NCBI RefSeq assembly: GCF_020873875.1 | Contig: NZ_JAHWGU010000010.1 | Span: 186,001 to 250,000 of the forward strand | Origin: Actinoplanes sp. DH11 | Lineage (GTDB): Bacteria > Actinomycetota > Actinomycetes > Mycobacteriales > Micromonosporaceae | Reading direction: 5' to 3' | Length of the DNA: 64,000 nucleotides | Shown: positions 40,971 to 49,808 of the stretch, in pieces | Layout: each line of letters begins with the position of its first letter | Numbering within the stretch: the first letter of the stretch is position 1 | Notes under the pieces: generated by a model | Told to the model about the DNA's origin: nothing | Databases searched by the model: none | Seen by the model: the letters and a program-made list of their open reading frames with translations, nothing else | Position numbers and translations under genes: made by a program

Positions 40971-42169
40971 GGGATGGTGAAGCATCTGCCCTCGGCGACC
41001 CGCTCGTCGTGCACCTGGTGGGCGCGGCGTAGCAGGGCCATCAGCTCCTCCTCCTGCCGGATCCGCATCCGGTGCCGCTCCGGGAGCTCACGCAGGCTCT
41101 CCTCCTCCTTGAGGAGGCGGTGGTAGATCTCGTCGCAGTACGCCGGGTCGGTCTCGATGTCGAGGAACTCGGTCGCGTGCCGGCGCGCGGCCGCCACGTG
41201 CGTGCGGGCCCGGCCCCTCGGGCTCAGCAGCGAGGCCACCACCGTGACCAGCAGGATGCCGATGATCAGGCCGAGCGAGACCGCGGTCGGCAACTCGATG
41301 ACGTGCACCGGCTCGCCGTTGTTGATGAACGGCACGTTGTTCTCGTGCAGCGCGTGCAGGACCAGCTTCACACCGATCAGCGCGAGGATCGCGGCCAGGC
41401 CGTAGGAGAGGAACACCAGCCGGTCCAGCAGGCCGTCGATCAGGAAGTACAGCTGCCGGAGGCCGAGTAGGGAGAACGCGGTCGCGGTGAAGACCAGGAA
41501 GACGTTCTGGGTTAGCCCGAAGATGGCCGGGATCGAGTCCAGGGCGAACAGGATGTCGGTGCCGCCGATCGCCACCATCACCAGCAGCATCGGGGTGAGC
41601 ACCCGGCGGCCGTTCTGGTAGGTGAAGAGCTTGTCCCCGTCGTACTCGTCGGAGGTGTGCAGGAACCGGCGCGCCAGCCGCACCGCGATGTTGTCCGGCG
41701 CCTCGCCGTCGTCGTTCTTCTCCTTCAGCAGGTTTCCCGCGGTGACCAGCAGGATCAGGCCGAAGATGTAGAAGACCCAGGCGAACGAGTTGATCAGCGC
41801 GGCGCCGAGCAGGATGAAGCCCGTCCGGGCCAGCAGCGACACCACGATCCCGAAGAGCAGCACCTTCTGCTGGTCCGCCCGCGGCACCTTGAAGCTGCCC
41901 ATCAGCAGCAGGAAGACGAAGAGGTTGTCGACCGAGAGCGCCTTCTCGGTGACATATCCGGCGAAGTACTCCGCGCCCATCGTGGAGCCGCCGAAAATCC
42001 AGATCCCGACGCCGAACAGGACCGCGATCGCCACGTAGATCGACGTCCACACTGCCGCCTCGCGCAGCGTCGGCACGTGCGCCTTCCGGACGTGCACGAA
42101 GAAGTCGAACAGCAACAGTCCGATGATGAAAGCAACCGTCAGAACCCACACCACACCGGACACCTGCAT
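40949..42169 (-). CDS. TerC family membrane protein
   Basis: 406-aa polytopic membrane protein with about nine transmembrane segments in residues 1-320, followed by a cytoplasmic charged tail (RRHATEFLDIETDPAYCDEIYHRL begins it). Diagnostic TerC residues: SVDNLFVFLLLMG and IGGTDILFALDSIPAI, with intramembrane Asp. TerC proteins are linked to metal (Mn2+) export or tellurite resistance and metalation of exported enzymes. No ter operon partners are nearby. It follows the pentapeptide gene after 9 nt, so they are likely co-transcribed. Confidence 0.93.
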   Translation of the reverse strand: MQVSGVVWVLTVAFIIGLLLFDFFVHVRKAHVPTLREAAVWTSIYVAIAVLFGVGIWIFGGSTMGAEYFAGYVTEKALSVDNLFVFLLLMGSFKVPRADQQKVLLFGIVVSLLARTGFILLGAALINSFAWVFYIFGLILLVTAGNLLKEKNDDGEAPDNIAVRLARRFLHTSDEYDGDKLFTYQNGRRVLTPMLLVMVAIGGTDILFALDSIPAIFGLTQNVFLVFTATAFSLLGLRQLYFLIDGLLDRLVFLSYGLAAILALIGVKLVLHALHENNVPFINNGEPVHVIELPTAVSLGLIIGILLVTVVASLLSPRGRARTHVAAARRHATEFLDIETDPAYCDEIYHRLLKEEESLRELPERHRMRIRQEEELMALLRRAHQVHDERVAEGRCFTIPAATRSS

Positions 42170-42178
42170 GCGCCCATC

Positions 42179-42937
42179 CTAAGTGTGATCGGCTCCCGTC
42201 ACTGCGGCGCGGCGCTGCGATCCCGTGAGAAAGAGCACGCCGGTCAGGTCCGCACCCCGCAGGTCCGTCCCGCGCAGGTCAGCGCCGGTGAAGTCGGCGC
42301 GGCGCAGATCCGCGTCGCGCAGGTCGGCGCCGATCAGCAGGGCGCCCCGGAAGCTCGCGCCCCGCAGGTCGGCGCCGCGCATGCGACGGCCGATCAGTTG
42401 CGCTCCGCTGTGGTCGGCGCGGCGACCACCGACCCGGGAACGGGCCATCTCACTCGCGCGGCGCAACAACGGATTGACCCGATTACGGTACGCATCCAGA
42501 TCGAGCGCACGCAGGTCCGCCGGGGCACCGGCAGCCAGCTGATCAGTCTCGGTCAGCGCGGCCCGCAGCTTCGGGTGCAACCGGCTGGCCTCGTCCAGTT
42601 TCAGGGCCTCCGTCAGATACCACATCAGCTCGTGCAGCTGCCGCATCACCGGCAACGCGGCGAACATGTCACCGGCGATCCCCGGCTCCGACCGCCAGTC
42701 GCGGCCACCGAACGTCTCCTGGGTCAGTCGCTGCCCCGCACCGAAACAGTCGAACACCACGCAGCCCGGGAAGCCGCGCCTCGGCAACTCCTCGTGGATG
42801 CCGCAGCTGAAATCGTCACGCAGGTTGCGGCAGGCCTGACCGGCCGGCTTGTCGACGGCGAAATCGGAGGACTTGGCGAACGCGGGGGCCACGCAACAGA
42901 GTGCGGCACAGCGGGAACAGTCGGCGGCGAGCTTCAT
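42179..42937 (-). CDS. Pentapeptide-repeat protein with Cys-rich N-terminus
   Basis: 252 aa from ATG 42937. The N-terminus is Cys-rich (CSRCAALCCVAPAF, CRNLRDDFSCGIHEELPRRG, CVVFDCFGAG), a possible metal-binding module. A helical middle (HELMWYLTEALKLDEASRL) leads to a C-terminal right-handed beta-helix of A-D/N-L-R-G-type pentapeptides (GADLRGASFRGALLIGADLR). The combination recurs in actinobacteria as I recall, without a defined role. Operon with terC downstream. Confidence 0.85.
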   Translation of the reverse strand: MKLAADCSRCAALCCVAPAFAKSSDFAVDKPAGQACRNLRDDFSCGIHEELPRRGFPGCVVFDCFGAGQRLTQETFGGRDWRSEPGIAGDMFAALPVMRQLHELMWYLTEALKLDEASRLHPKLRAALTETDQLAAGAPADLRALDLDAYRNRVNPLLRRASEMARSRVGGRRADHSGAQLIGRRMRGADLRGASFRGALLIGADLRDADLRRADFTGADLRGTDLRGADLTGVLFLTGSQRRAAVTGADHT

Positions 42938-43021
42938 CGCGGTCCATCGTACCGGCCGGTCGAGCGCTCCCAACTGGGCGAACAGGCCGTCCGGCCGCGG
43001 CACGCCACGTAACGTCGAGAC

Positions 43022-43159
43022 ATGGGCGCCCCGGATCCGACCGCCGCGCCACGCGACAACCTGACCGCCCGCACCTTCGCGGCGATCACCGCGCCGATCA
43101 ACCAGAACCCGGGCGGCGGCAGCCGCTTCTGGTTCACGCTGCCCCAGCCCTCGCACTGA
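43022..43159 (+). pseudogene. Possible histidine-kinase 3'-end remnant (45 codons)
   Basis: ORF ATG 43022 to TGA 43159 encodes MGAPDPTAAPRDNLTARTF... ending PGGGSRFWFTLPQPSH. The last part resembles the final G2-box/strand of a HATPase domain (GSxFWFTLP), but the rest of the kinase is missing. It could be a truncated remnant or a chance small ORF. It is divergent from the pentapeptide gene. Confidence 0.35.
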
Positions 43160-43184
43160 CGCGGCCGGTACCCTGTCCACGAAG

Positions 43185-43219
43185 AAGGGCCGCGGCTCGC
43201 ATCGCGAACCACGGCCCTT
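43185..43219 (-). terminator. Terminator of initiator tRNA copy A
   Basis: Long hairpin, arms 43185-43200 and 43204-43219 (16 nt, two mismatches) with a 3-nt loop, immediately downstream of the minus-strand tRNA; A/T-rich ends. Confidence 0.88.
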
Positions 43220-43227
43220 CTCACTCG

Positions 43228-43301
43228 TAGCGGGGACAGGATTTGAACCTGCGACCTCTGGGTTATGAGCCCAGCGAGCTACCGAGCTGCTCCACCCCGC
43301 G
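43228..43301 (-). tRNA. Initiator tRNA-fMet (CAT), copy A
   Basis: 74-nt tRNA read on the minus strand, 5' end CGCGGGGTGGAGCAGCTCGG. Anticodon CAT in the loop CTCATAA, flanked by the three G:C pairs (GGG/CCC) typical of initiator tRNA. T-arm GCAGG-TTCAAAT-CCTGT. Position 1 C faces T at 72 (unpaired), another initiator mark. CCA is not encoded (CGA follows). Identical to copy B at 44158. Confidence 0.95.
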
Positions 43302-43437
43302 TCGGTAGATAAAGCTTAGCCGGTGCCGTTCCAGGCGACTTCACCGCCCCCTCCCCAAGAGCCGCAACACCAAGAAACCCCAGCTCAAGACGGTCGGCCG
43401 TCAGCAACAGGACCCCCGACCACCGCGCCCACCCGAG

Positions 43438-43560
43438 CCCAACCGGTGCCCCACACCCAACCGGTGCCCGCCACGCCCGAACCGGTGTCCCCACACGCCC
43501 GAACCGGTGTCCCCACGCCCGAACCGGTGTCCCCCACGCCTGAACCGGTGTCCCCCGCTC
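43438..43560. repeat. ~20-bp tandem repeat (accggtg core), about six units
   Basis: Units of gaaccggtgtccccacgcc with period ~17-21 bp between the two tRNA genes, ending ~40 bp before palindromic element copy 4. Non-coding. Confidence 0.88.
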
Positions 43561-43598
43561 CGCCCCGGTGGCACCGAGAAAGCCGCCCACGTCGAGAT

Positions 43599-43673
43599 GT
43601 TGATCTGCTAGCGATGCGAAATCGCGGTCAAAGCCCCTTGATCACCGCGATTTCGTAGCGCTAGCAGATCAAC
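43599..43673. repeat. 75-bp palindromic element, copy 4 of 4
   Basis: Same arms as copies 1-3 with a different centre (GGTCAAAGCCCCTTGATCAC). Both flanks read GAGATG outward (left GTCGAGATG, right CATCTCAAAA). Lies between the duplicated tRNA genes. Confidence 0.95.
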
Positions 43674-43768
43674 ATCTCAAAAGGACGCGCTGGCCGAGGC
43701 GGATCGCCGCCGGCCCAGGGAGCGCGGACGGGTGGCGGTTTCCTTCTCGGGTACGGGGTCATCATCAG

Positions 43769-43826
43769 GGTGCCGGCCCAGAGCGGCAGGGTGCGGCCCA
43801 GAGCGGCAGGGTGCCGGCCCAGAGCT
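43769..43826. repeat. ~20-bp tandem repeat (cagagcggcagggtg)
   Basis: Three units, cccagagcggcagggtgcgg and variants, at about 43777, 43797 and 43818. Non-coding. Confidence 0.85.
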
Positions 43827-44063
43827 GCGGCCCGGCTGGACGCAACGCAGAGGGACATCTCAGGCGGCCGGGGCGGGCCGGCGATATCGCACGAGCCCGA
43901 GGGCCGGGCGTACCGTGGCAGCCCGGCGCCCCCGGACGGCGGCCGCAGGCTGGTTGAGCCTCAGCCCATCCCGGAATGATCGACGACCGCAGGACCCCGG
44001 GCTGCGGACGAGAAAGCCCCGGGACGACAAGGGCCGCAGGAACAAGAGGGCCGCAGGAAGGAG

Positions 44064-44131
44064 AAAGGCCGCAGAACGAGAAAGGCCGCAGAACGAGAAA
44101 GGCCGCAGAACGAGAAAGGCCGTGGTTCGCG
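44064..44131. repeat. 17-bp tandem repeat running into the tRNA terminator
   Basis: Units starting aaaggccg at 44064, 44081, 44098 and 44115 (period exactly 17; aaaggccgcagaacgag). The last unit is the left arm of the terminator of tRNA copy B, so the array appears to grow from the gene's 3' end. Confidence 0.92.
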
Positions 44132-44149
44132 ATGCGAACCACGGCCTTT
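44115..44149 (-). terminator. Terminator of initiator tRNA copy B
   Basis: Perfect 16-bp stem, 44115-44130 with 44134-44149, 3-nt loop, ending in A/T-rich arms; directly downstream of the minus-strand tRNA. Confidence 0.93.
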
Positions 44150-44157
44150 TCCACTCG

Positions 44158-44231
44158 TAGCGGGGACAGGATTTGAACCTGCGACCTCTGGGTTATGAGC
44201 CCAGCGAGCTACCGAGCTGCTCCACCCCGCG
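44158..44231 (-). tRNA. Initiator tRNA-fMet (CAT), copy B
   Basis: Sequence identical to copy A over all 74 nt, including the GGG/CCC anticodon-stem pairs and C1 opposite T72; CCA not encoded. The flanks (actcgtag and gtcgg) and terminator are also duplicated, with the two copies 930 bp apart. Confidence 0.95.
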
Positions 44232-44298
44232 TCGGCTCGTTAACACTAGCGCACCGTCTCCGGGAGCTGCAAAACGGCTCCCGGAGACGGTGGACACA

Positions 44299-47292
44299 TC
44301 AGCTTCCGGCGCTTGCCGTCGGCGCCACGGAAGGCGGCGCCGAGGTGCCGTTGCCGCCGCCCTCGGCGGCCTGCAACTGCTGGAAACGGGTCACCGCGTC
44401 GTCGAGGGCCTTGAGGGCCTCGCCCTGCTTCACGAAGTCGCCGGCCTGCTGTGCGGCACGGAGGTTCTCGATGGCCTGGTCGACGGCTGCCGCGGCCTCA
44501 CCCAGGTCGCCGGTGGGCGGTGGCGGCGGGGTCGCGGGCGTGCTCGGTGTGGCGCCCGGCGTGGTGGGCCCGGGTGTTCCGGGTGTGCCGGTGCTGGGTG
44601 TGCCGCCGGTCTGGCCGAGCTTGGCGAGGGCTTCGAGGCCCTGGGTCAGGTTGTCCTCCAGGACGACGTAGGTGCCGCCGTCACCGTAGGACATCAGGAC
44701 CTTCTGCAGCAGCGGGGCCGCGTTGGCCTGGCTGTTGCTTCGCACGTAGACCGGTTCGACGTAGAGGATGTCCTTCTCCAGCGGCAACGAGATGAGGTTG
44801 CCGTAAAGCACCGTGGCCTGCCCCTGCCGGCTGAGCAGTGCCAGCTCGGACGCGACGTTCGAGTTGTTGACCATCCGCTGGTGCACCTGGACCGGTCCGG
44901 ACACGACCGTGTCGTCGGGCAGTTCCAGGATTTCCAGCTTGGGTTGCCCGTCGATGTAGGAGCCGGACACCAGGGCGGACATGTTCTCCCGGTTTGCCGG
45001 TGTGAGTCCCGCGGTCAGCTGGAACCGCGTGTCGTCCTGCTCGGGCAGCTTCACGTTCAGGTAGAACGGTGGCTGCTTGACGCCGTTCTGCGGCGCGTCA
45101 GGCGCGTTGGGCACCTGCCAGAAGTCGTCGCCGGAGAAGAACGTCCGCGGGTCGGTGACGTGGAACTTGGTCAGCAGGTTCCGCTGGACCTTGAACATGT
45201 CGGCCGGGTAGCGGAAGTGCGACGCCAGGTCGGCCGGGATCTCCGCCTTCGGCACGACGAGGTCGCCACCGAACGCCTTGTTCCACGCCTTGAGGACCGG
45301 GTCCTTCTCGTCGAACTCGTAAAGCGTGACGGTGCCGTCGTAGGCGTCGACGGTCGCCTTCACCGAGTTGCGCATGTAGTTGACGTCGTCCCGGGCCAGG
45401 GCGAAAGACCCCTGACCGGTCAGTTCGTCGCGGGTTTCCGTCGCCAAGTTGATCTTCTGGGCGTACGGGTACGTCTGCGCGGTCGTGTAACCGTCCAGAA
45501 TCCAGACGATTCTCCCGTCCACGACGGCCGGGTAGGGGTCGCCGTCGACGGTGAGGAACGGGGCCACCTTCTCCACCCGGGCCCGCGGTTCGCGGATGTA
45601 CATCAGCCGGGAGTTGTCGTTGACCGCGTCGGAGAGCAGGAAGTTGCTCTCAGTGTTCTTGATCGCGAAGACCGCGCGCTTGAAGAACGAGCCCATCGGC
45701 ACGCCACCCTTGCCGGTGTACGTGTAGAGCTCGGAGGCGTCGCTGTTCTGCTCCTGCGGCCGGTCGAACTCGACGTTCTTGTTCTTGTCGACCTGGCCGA
45801 CGATCGCGTACTCGGAGGACTGTTCGCCGTAGTAGATCCGCGGCTGGTCGGCCTCGAGGGCGTCGGTCGACGTGACGCACTTGCGCGTGGTCTCGTTCTG
45901 GGCGTCGGCGGCGATGGAGCCGGACACGAAGTACGGCAGGCCGGTCTCGCAGACCTGGTTGGCCGGCGCCGCCACCAGACCGTAGCCGTGGGTGTAGACG
46001 GTGTGCCGGTTGAGCCAGTTGCGCTGCTGCGCGGTCAGCTTCTCGTCGTTGATCTCACGGGCGCCGACCACGTAGTCCTGGGTCTTGCCGTCGACCGTGT
46101 ACCGGTCGACGTCCAGCTTCTCGCCGAAGTCGTAGAAGCCGCGGGACTGCTGGGACTGGGTGAAGCCTTCCGAGACCAGCTGCGGGTCGATGACCCGGAC
46201 GTTCTGCGCACTGGAGTCCCCGGCCAGGTTCGGCGGTGGGCTGCCGGTGCTCGCCCGGTACTGGGTGATCTCGGTCGTGTCCAGCGCGAACGCTCCGCGG
46301 GTGGCGTCGATCGACCGTTTGATGTACGGCGCTTCCTTCTCCGACAGGCTCGGCTTGACCTGGAAGTTCTGCACCGCGAGCGGGTAGATGCCGCCGATCG
46401 CGACGGCCGAGATGGCCAGCAGCGCCAGCGAGACGCCCGGCCAGACCAGGTTCCGCATCACCGCGTTGGAGAACACGATGATCGCGATCGCCACCACCAC
46501 GGAGATGTAGGCGAGGATCTCCTTGGCCGGCAGCAACGCGTTCACGTCGGTGTAGCCGGCGCCGTAGAGCCCCGGCGAGACGTGCTGCTCGAGCAGCAGC
46601 GCGCGGCGGTCAAGGATGTAGGCCACGGCTTTGAGCAGCACGAAGACCGCCACCAGGGTGGTCAGGTGTGCGCGGGCCGCGGCGGTCATCCGGTCGCCGA
46701 CGCCCTGCAGCCGGACGCCACCGAACACGTAGTGCACGGCGAGCGCGCCCAGCAACGACAGCACCACAGCGGTGAAGCCGACGCCGAGCAGGTAGCGCAG
46801 GAGCGGGAAATCGAAGATGTAGAAGGAGATGTCCACCTTGTGTTCCGGGTCCTGGACGCCGAACGATCCGCCGTTGCGGAACAGCATCCAGTCGGCCCAG
46901 CGGGCCTGCGCGGAAAGGCCGGCGAAGAAGCCGACGATGAGGCCCACCACGGCGATCCAGGTGCCCAGGCGGGGCGCCAGGATCATCCGGTAGCGCTCCA
47001 GGGTGGCCTGTTCCGCGGAGTGCGGACGCAGGAGGGGACGCAGCCGGTACGCCAGATAGAGGTTGCCGGCCACCACGAGGGCCATCAATGCACCGATCAC
47101 CAGGAACAGCATCAGCTTGGTGAGCAGAACTCCGGAGAAGACCTGGGTGAAGGAGACCTCGGAGAACCACAGGTAGTCGGTGTACGCGTCGATGCCCCAT
47201 CCGAGCAGCGTGAAAAGAATGAAGACCCCGACCAGGACGCCGACGGTGACGCGACCGCGCCGGCTCATCCTCGGTAGAGGACTGTTACGCAT
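44299..47292 (-). CDS. UPF0182 family large membrane protein
   Basis: About 997 aa. Seven hydrophobic helices lie in residues ~15-330 (e.g. VTVGVLVGVFILFTLLGWGI, TKLMLFLVIGALMALVVAG); a long extracytoplasmic domain follows, with conserved blocks RSIDATRGAFALD, VYTHGYGLVAAPAN, PRIYYGEQSSEYAIVG and LPLEKDILYVEPVYV. A Pro/Thr/Gly linker and short helical tail end the protein. Family function is unknown. Start is not certain: ATG 47292 (used), GTG 47310 or ATG 47262-47268. Position next to the PDZ-Lon protease matches Rv3193c (recalled). Confidence 0.93.
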   Translation of the reverse strand: MRNSPLPRMSRRGRVTVGVLVGVFILFTLLGWGIDAYTDYLWFSEVSFTQVFSGVLLTKLMLFLVIGALMALVVAGNLYLAYRLRPLLRPHSAEQATLERYRMILAPRLGTWIAVVGLIVGFFAGLSAQARWADWMLFRNGGSFGVQDPEHKVDISFYIFDFPLLRYLLGVGFTAVVLSLLGALAVHYVFGGVRLQGVGDRMTAAARAHLTTLVAVFVLLKAVAYILDRRALLLEQHVSPGLYGAGYTDVNALLPAKEILAYISVVVAIAIIVFSNAVMRNLVWPGVSLALLAISAVAIGGIYPLAVQNFQVKPSLSEKEAPYIKRSIDATRGAFALDTTEITQYRASTGSPPPNLAGDSSAQNVRVIDPQLVSEGFTQSQQSRGFYDFGEKLDVDRYTVDGKTQDYVVGAREINDEKLTAQQRNWLNRHTVYTHGYGLVAAPANQVCETGLPYFVSGSIAADAQNETTRKCVTSTDALEADQPRIYYGEQSSEYAIVGQVDKNKNVEFDRPQEQNSDASELYTYTGKGGVPMGSFFKRAVFAIKNTESNFLLSDAVNDNSRLMYIREPRARVEKVAPFLTVDGDPYPAVVDGRIVWILDGYTTAQTYPYAQKINLATETRDELTGQGSFALARDDVNYMRNSVKATVDAYDGTVTLYEFDEKDPVLKAWNKAFGGDLVVPKAEIPADLASHFRYPADMFKVQRNLLTKFHVTDPRTFFSGDDFWQVPNAPDAPQNGVKQPPFYLNVKLPEQDDTRFQLTAGLTPANRENMSALVSGSYIDGQPKLEILELPDDTVVSGPVQVHQRMVNNSNVASELALLSRQGQATVLYGNLISLPLEKDILYVEPVYVRSNSQANAAPLLQKVLMSYGDGGTYVVLEDNLTQGLEALAKLGQTGGTPSTGTPGTPGPTTPGATPSTPATPPPPPTGDLGEAAAAVDQAIENLRAAQQAGDFVKQGEALKALDDAVTRFQQLQAAEGGGNGTSAPPSVAPTASAGS

Positions 47293-47396
47293 GACCAACG
47301 TTGGCTCCACACTTCGTCTGGCCGGTGATTCACCTTACGATGTCGCATCCGACTTCTATACGCGGCAGAACTGACTCGTCACCACCGGCGCGGGGT

Positions 47397-48425
47397 TCAC
47401 GATGCCGTACAGGGCTTGGGAGTCCCGCCGGCGGTGAAGCTGGTGAGCGCGGCGAGGGCGTCGTCCACCGTGGCGACCTCGGCCATGGGCAGGCCGGGCA
47501 CCGCGCTGCGAAGCGCCTCCGCGCAGTTGTCCTTGGGCACCAGGAACAGATCGGCGCCGGCTTTCTCGGCTCCCACGAGTTTCTGCGGGATTCCGCCGAT
47601 GGGTCCAACGTTACCGTCGTCGTCGATGGTTCCGGTGCCCGCGATGACCTTGCCGCCGGTCAGGTCCTCCGGCTTGAGCTTGTCGATGATGCCGAGCGAG
47701 AACATCAGACCGGCGCTCGGCCCGCCGATCTTGTCGAGGTCGATCTCGATGTCGAACGGGTTCGGCTGCTTGGTCTCGATCTCGATGCCGAGCCGCGGGG
47801 TGTCGTCACCGTCGGTGGCCTTCGTGGTGATCTCGGTGCTGCCGGCCTTGTCGCCCCGCAGGTAGCCGACGGCCATCGTGGTGCCGGCGGGCTTGGCCCG
47901 GACCAGGTCGGTGACCTGGGACGGCCGCTCGATCGTCGTGCCGTCGACGGAGGTGATCCGGTCGCCGGCCTGCAGCTTGCCGTCGGCCGCGCCACCGTCG
48001 GTGACCTTGAGCACGTAGGTCAGCACCGGGTAGCCCAGCTCGCGCAGCGCGACTGTCTCGGCGCTGGTCTGCGACTGCTTCCACTCCTGCGCGTTCTGCT
48101 CCTGGACCTGCTTCTCGCTCTGGTCCGGCGGGTAGATCAGCTCACGGGGGACGACCGCGTCGGACCCGCTCAGCCAGCCCTGGATCGCCCAGACCAGCTC
48201 CACGTGCGACTGCACGTTGACGGTGGTGAGACGCAACTCCCCGGTGGACGTCGAGGTGTCACCCTTCTTGACCTGGATGACCTCGGTACCCTGTTCGGAG
48301 CCGAGGGTGTTGACCGTCGGCCCGGGCTTGAGCACCACGTAGGGCAGGGGTGCGACCATGACACCGGCTGCCAGCAGAGCGGTGATCAGGGCGCCGAGGA
48401 TGACAGTGACTCCGCGACGTCTCAT
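47397..48425 (-). CDS. PDZ and Lon (S16) domain membrane-anchored protease
   Basis: 342 aa. An N-terminal signal anchor (VTVILGALITALLAAGVMVA) leads to a PDZ domain (~residues 125-200, VTDGGAADGKLQAGDRI) and a Lon-type protease domain with catalytic Ser in GGPSAGLMFSLG and Lys in IPQKLVGAEKAGADLF. It has no ATPase domain, so it is an ATP-independent Lon-like protease outside the membrane. Start ATG 48425; a TACGCT -10 box (rc of 48433-48438) ends 7 nt upstream, suggesting a leaderless transcript, back-to-back with the metalloprotease gene. Confidence 0.92.
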   Translation of the reverse strand: MRRRGVTVILGALITALLAAGVMVAPLPYVVLKPGPTVNTLGSEQGTEVIQVKKGDTSTSTGELRLTTVNVQSHVELVWAIQGWLSGSDAVVPRELIYPPDQSEKQVQEQNAQEWKQSQTSAETVALRELGYPVLTYVLKVTDGGAADGKLQAGDRITSVDGTTIERPSQVTDLVRAKPAGTTMAVGYLRGDKAGSTEITTKATDGDDTPRLGIEIETKQPNPFDIEIDLDKIGGPSAGLMFSLGIIDKLKPEDLTGGKVIAGTGTIDDDGNVGPIGGIPQKLVGAEKAGADLFLVPKDNCAEALRSAVPGLPMAEVATVDDALAALTSFTAGGTPKPCTAS

Positions 48426-48515
48426 GCGCGTGAGCGTACCCACCGACCCTGAGTTCTCTCTGAGCTGATACCTCCCTCGGTCCGCTGGGAGCTTTTCGCG
48501 CGTACCGTTGGGGGC

Positions 48516-49793
48516 GTGCCTGATATCCCGTTCGGCTTCTCCCTGCCGGGCGCTCAGCCGCCCGACCCCTCCGACCCGCAGCAGATGCAGCAGTTCATGG
48601 CGCAGCTGCAGCAGATGTTCGCCGCGCCCGGCAGTGGCCCGGTCAACTGGGACCTGGCCCGGCAGGTCGCCGCCAGCCAGCTCTCCGCGACCGGCGACCC
48701 CTCGGTGAACATGCTGGAACGCCACCAGGTCGAGGAGGCTCTGCGGCTCGCCGACCTCTGGCTCGACCCGGTCACCGCCCTTCCGAGCGGCATCCACAAG
48801 GCCGTCGCGTGGAACCGCAACGAGTGGATCTACAACACCCTCGACGTGTGGAAGAAGCTGTGCGAGCCGATCGCCGGCCGCATGGTGGGCGCGATGGGCG
48901 ACCTCGTTCCCGAGGAGGCCCGCGCCCAGCTCGGCCCGATGCAGTCGATGGTCGCCACCCTCGGCGGCGCCCTCTTCGGCGGTCAGCTCGGCCAGGCCTT
49001 CGGCCAGCTCGCCGCAGAGGTGCTCTCCGCCGGTGACATCGGGCTCCCGCTCGGACCGGCCGGCACGGCCGCGCTGGTGCCGGCCAACATCAAGGCGTAC
49101 GGGTCCGGCCTCGAGCTGCCCGAGGACCAGGTCCGCCTCTACGTGGCTTTGCGCGAGGCCGCCCACCAGCGGCTCTTCGGGCACGTCCCGTGGCTGCGGG
49201 CGCACGTGCTGAGCGCTGTCGAAACCTACGCGAACGGCATCACCGTGAACCGCGAGGCGATCGAGGACGCGATGAGCCGCGTCGACCCGAGCGATCCCGA
49301 GTCGATGCAGCAGATGGCGCTCGAGGGCATCTTCACCCCCGAGGACACGCCGCAGCAGAAGGCCAGCCTGGCCCGCCTCGAGACCGCGCTCGCGCTGGTC
49401 GAGGGCTGGGTCGGCCACGTGGTCGACGCGGCGGCGGGCGACCGGCTGCCGTCGGTGGCCGCGCTGGGTGAGGCGTTCCGGCGCCGCCGGGCCGCCGGTG
49501 GCCCCGCGGAGCAGACCTTCGCCGCCCTGGTCGGCCTGGAGCTGCGGCCACGCCGGCTGCGCGAGGCCGGCGCGCTCTGGACGGCGGTCGCCGCCGACCG
49601 GGGCACCGCGGGTCGCGACGCGCTCTGGGACCACCCCGACCTGCTGCCCACCGACGAGGACTTCGCCGACCCGGCGGCGTTCGCCCGCGGCCGGACCGAT
49701 TGGGACATCAGCGAGCTGGACAACCTCGGCGACGCCCCGAAGGAGAGTGGCGACACACCGCCGGAGACCGGCGAGACGCCGACGGAGAAGTAA
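48516..49793 (+). CDS. Zinc-dependent metalloprotease-like protein (DUF2342)
   Basis: 425-aa protein of the actinobacterial DUF2342/TIGR03624 type. An N-terminal Pro/Gln-rich segment (DPQQMQQFMAQLQQMF) is followed by helices and the metal-binding-like ALREAAHQRLFGHVPWL (H-x-x-x-x-x-H) with an acidic downstream helix. The C-terminus is acidic (DNLGDAPKESGDTPPETGE). GTG 48516 starts the frame; TACCGT at 48503-48508 lies 7 nt upstream, consistent with a leaderless mRNA. Divergent from the PDZ-Lon gene, as in M. tuberculosis Rv3194c/Rv3195. Protease activity is a family annotation. Confidence 0.88.
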   Translation: MPDIPFGFSLPGAQPPDPSDPQQMQQFMAQLQQMFAAPGSGPVNWDLARQVAASQLSATGDPSVNMLERHQVEEALRLADLWLDPVTALPSGIHKAVAWNRNEWIYNTLDVWKKLCEPIAGRMVGAMGDLVPEEARAQLGPMQSMVATLGGALFGGQLGQAFGQLAAEVLSAGDIGLPLGPAGTAALVPANIKAYGSGLELPEDQVRLYVALREAAHQRLFGHVPWLRAHVLSAVETYANGITVNREAIEDAMSRVDPSDPESMQQMALEGIFTPEDTPQQKASLARLETALALVEGWVGHVVDAAAGDRLPSVAALGEAFRRRRAAGGPAEQTFAALVGLELRPRRLREAGALWTAVAADRGTAGRDALWDHPDLLPTDEDFADPAAFARGRTDWDISELDNLGDAPKESGDTPPETGETPTEK

Positions 49794-49808
49794 ACGCCGG
49801 CGTCGGCG

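Noticed and set aside
48426..49634. Long minus-strand upstream extension of the PDZ-Lon frame
   Set aside because: Antisense to the DUF2342 gene; signal anchor and -10 box fix the start at 48425.
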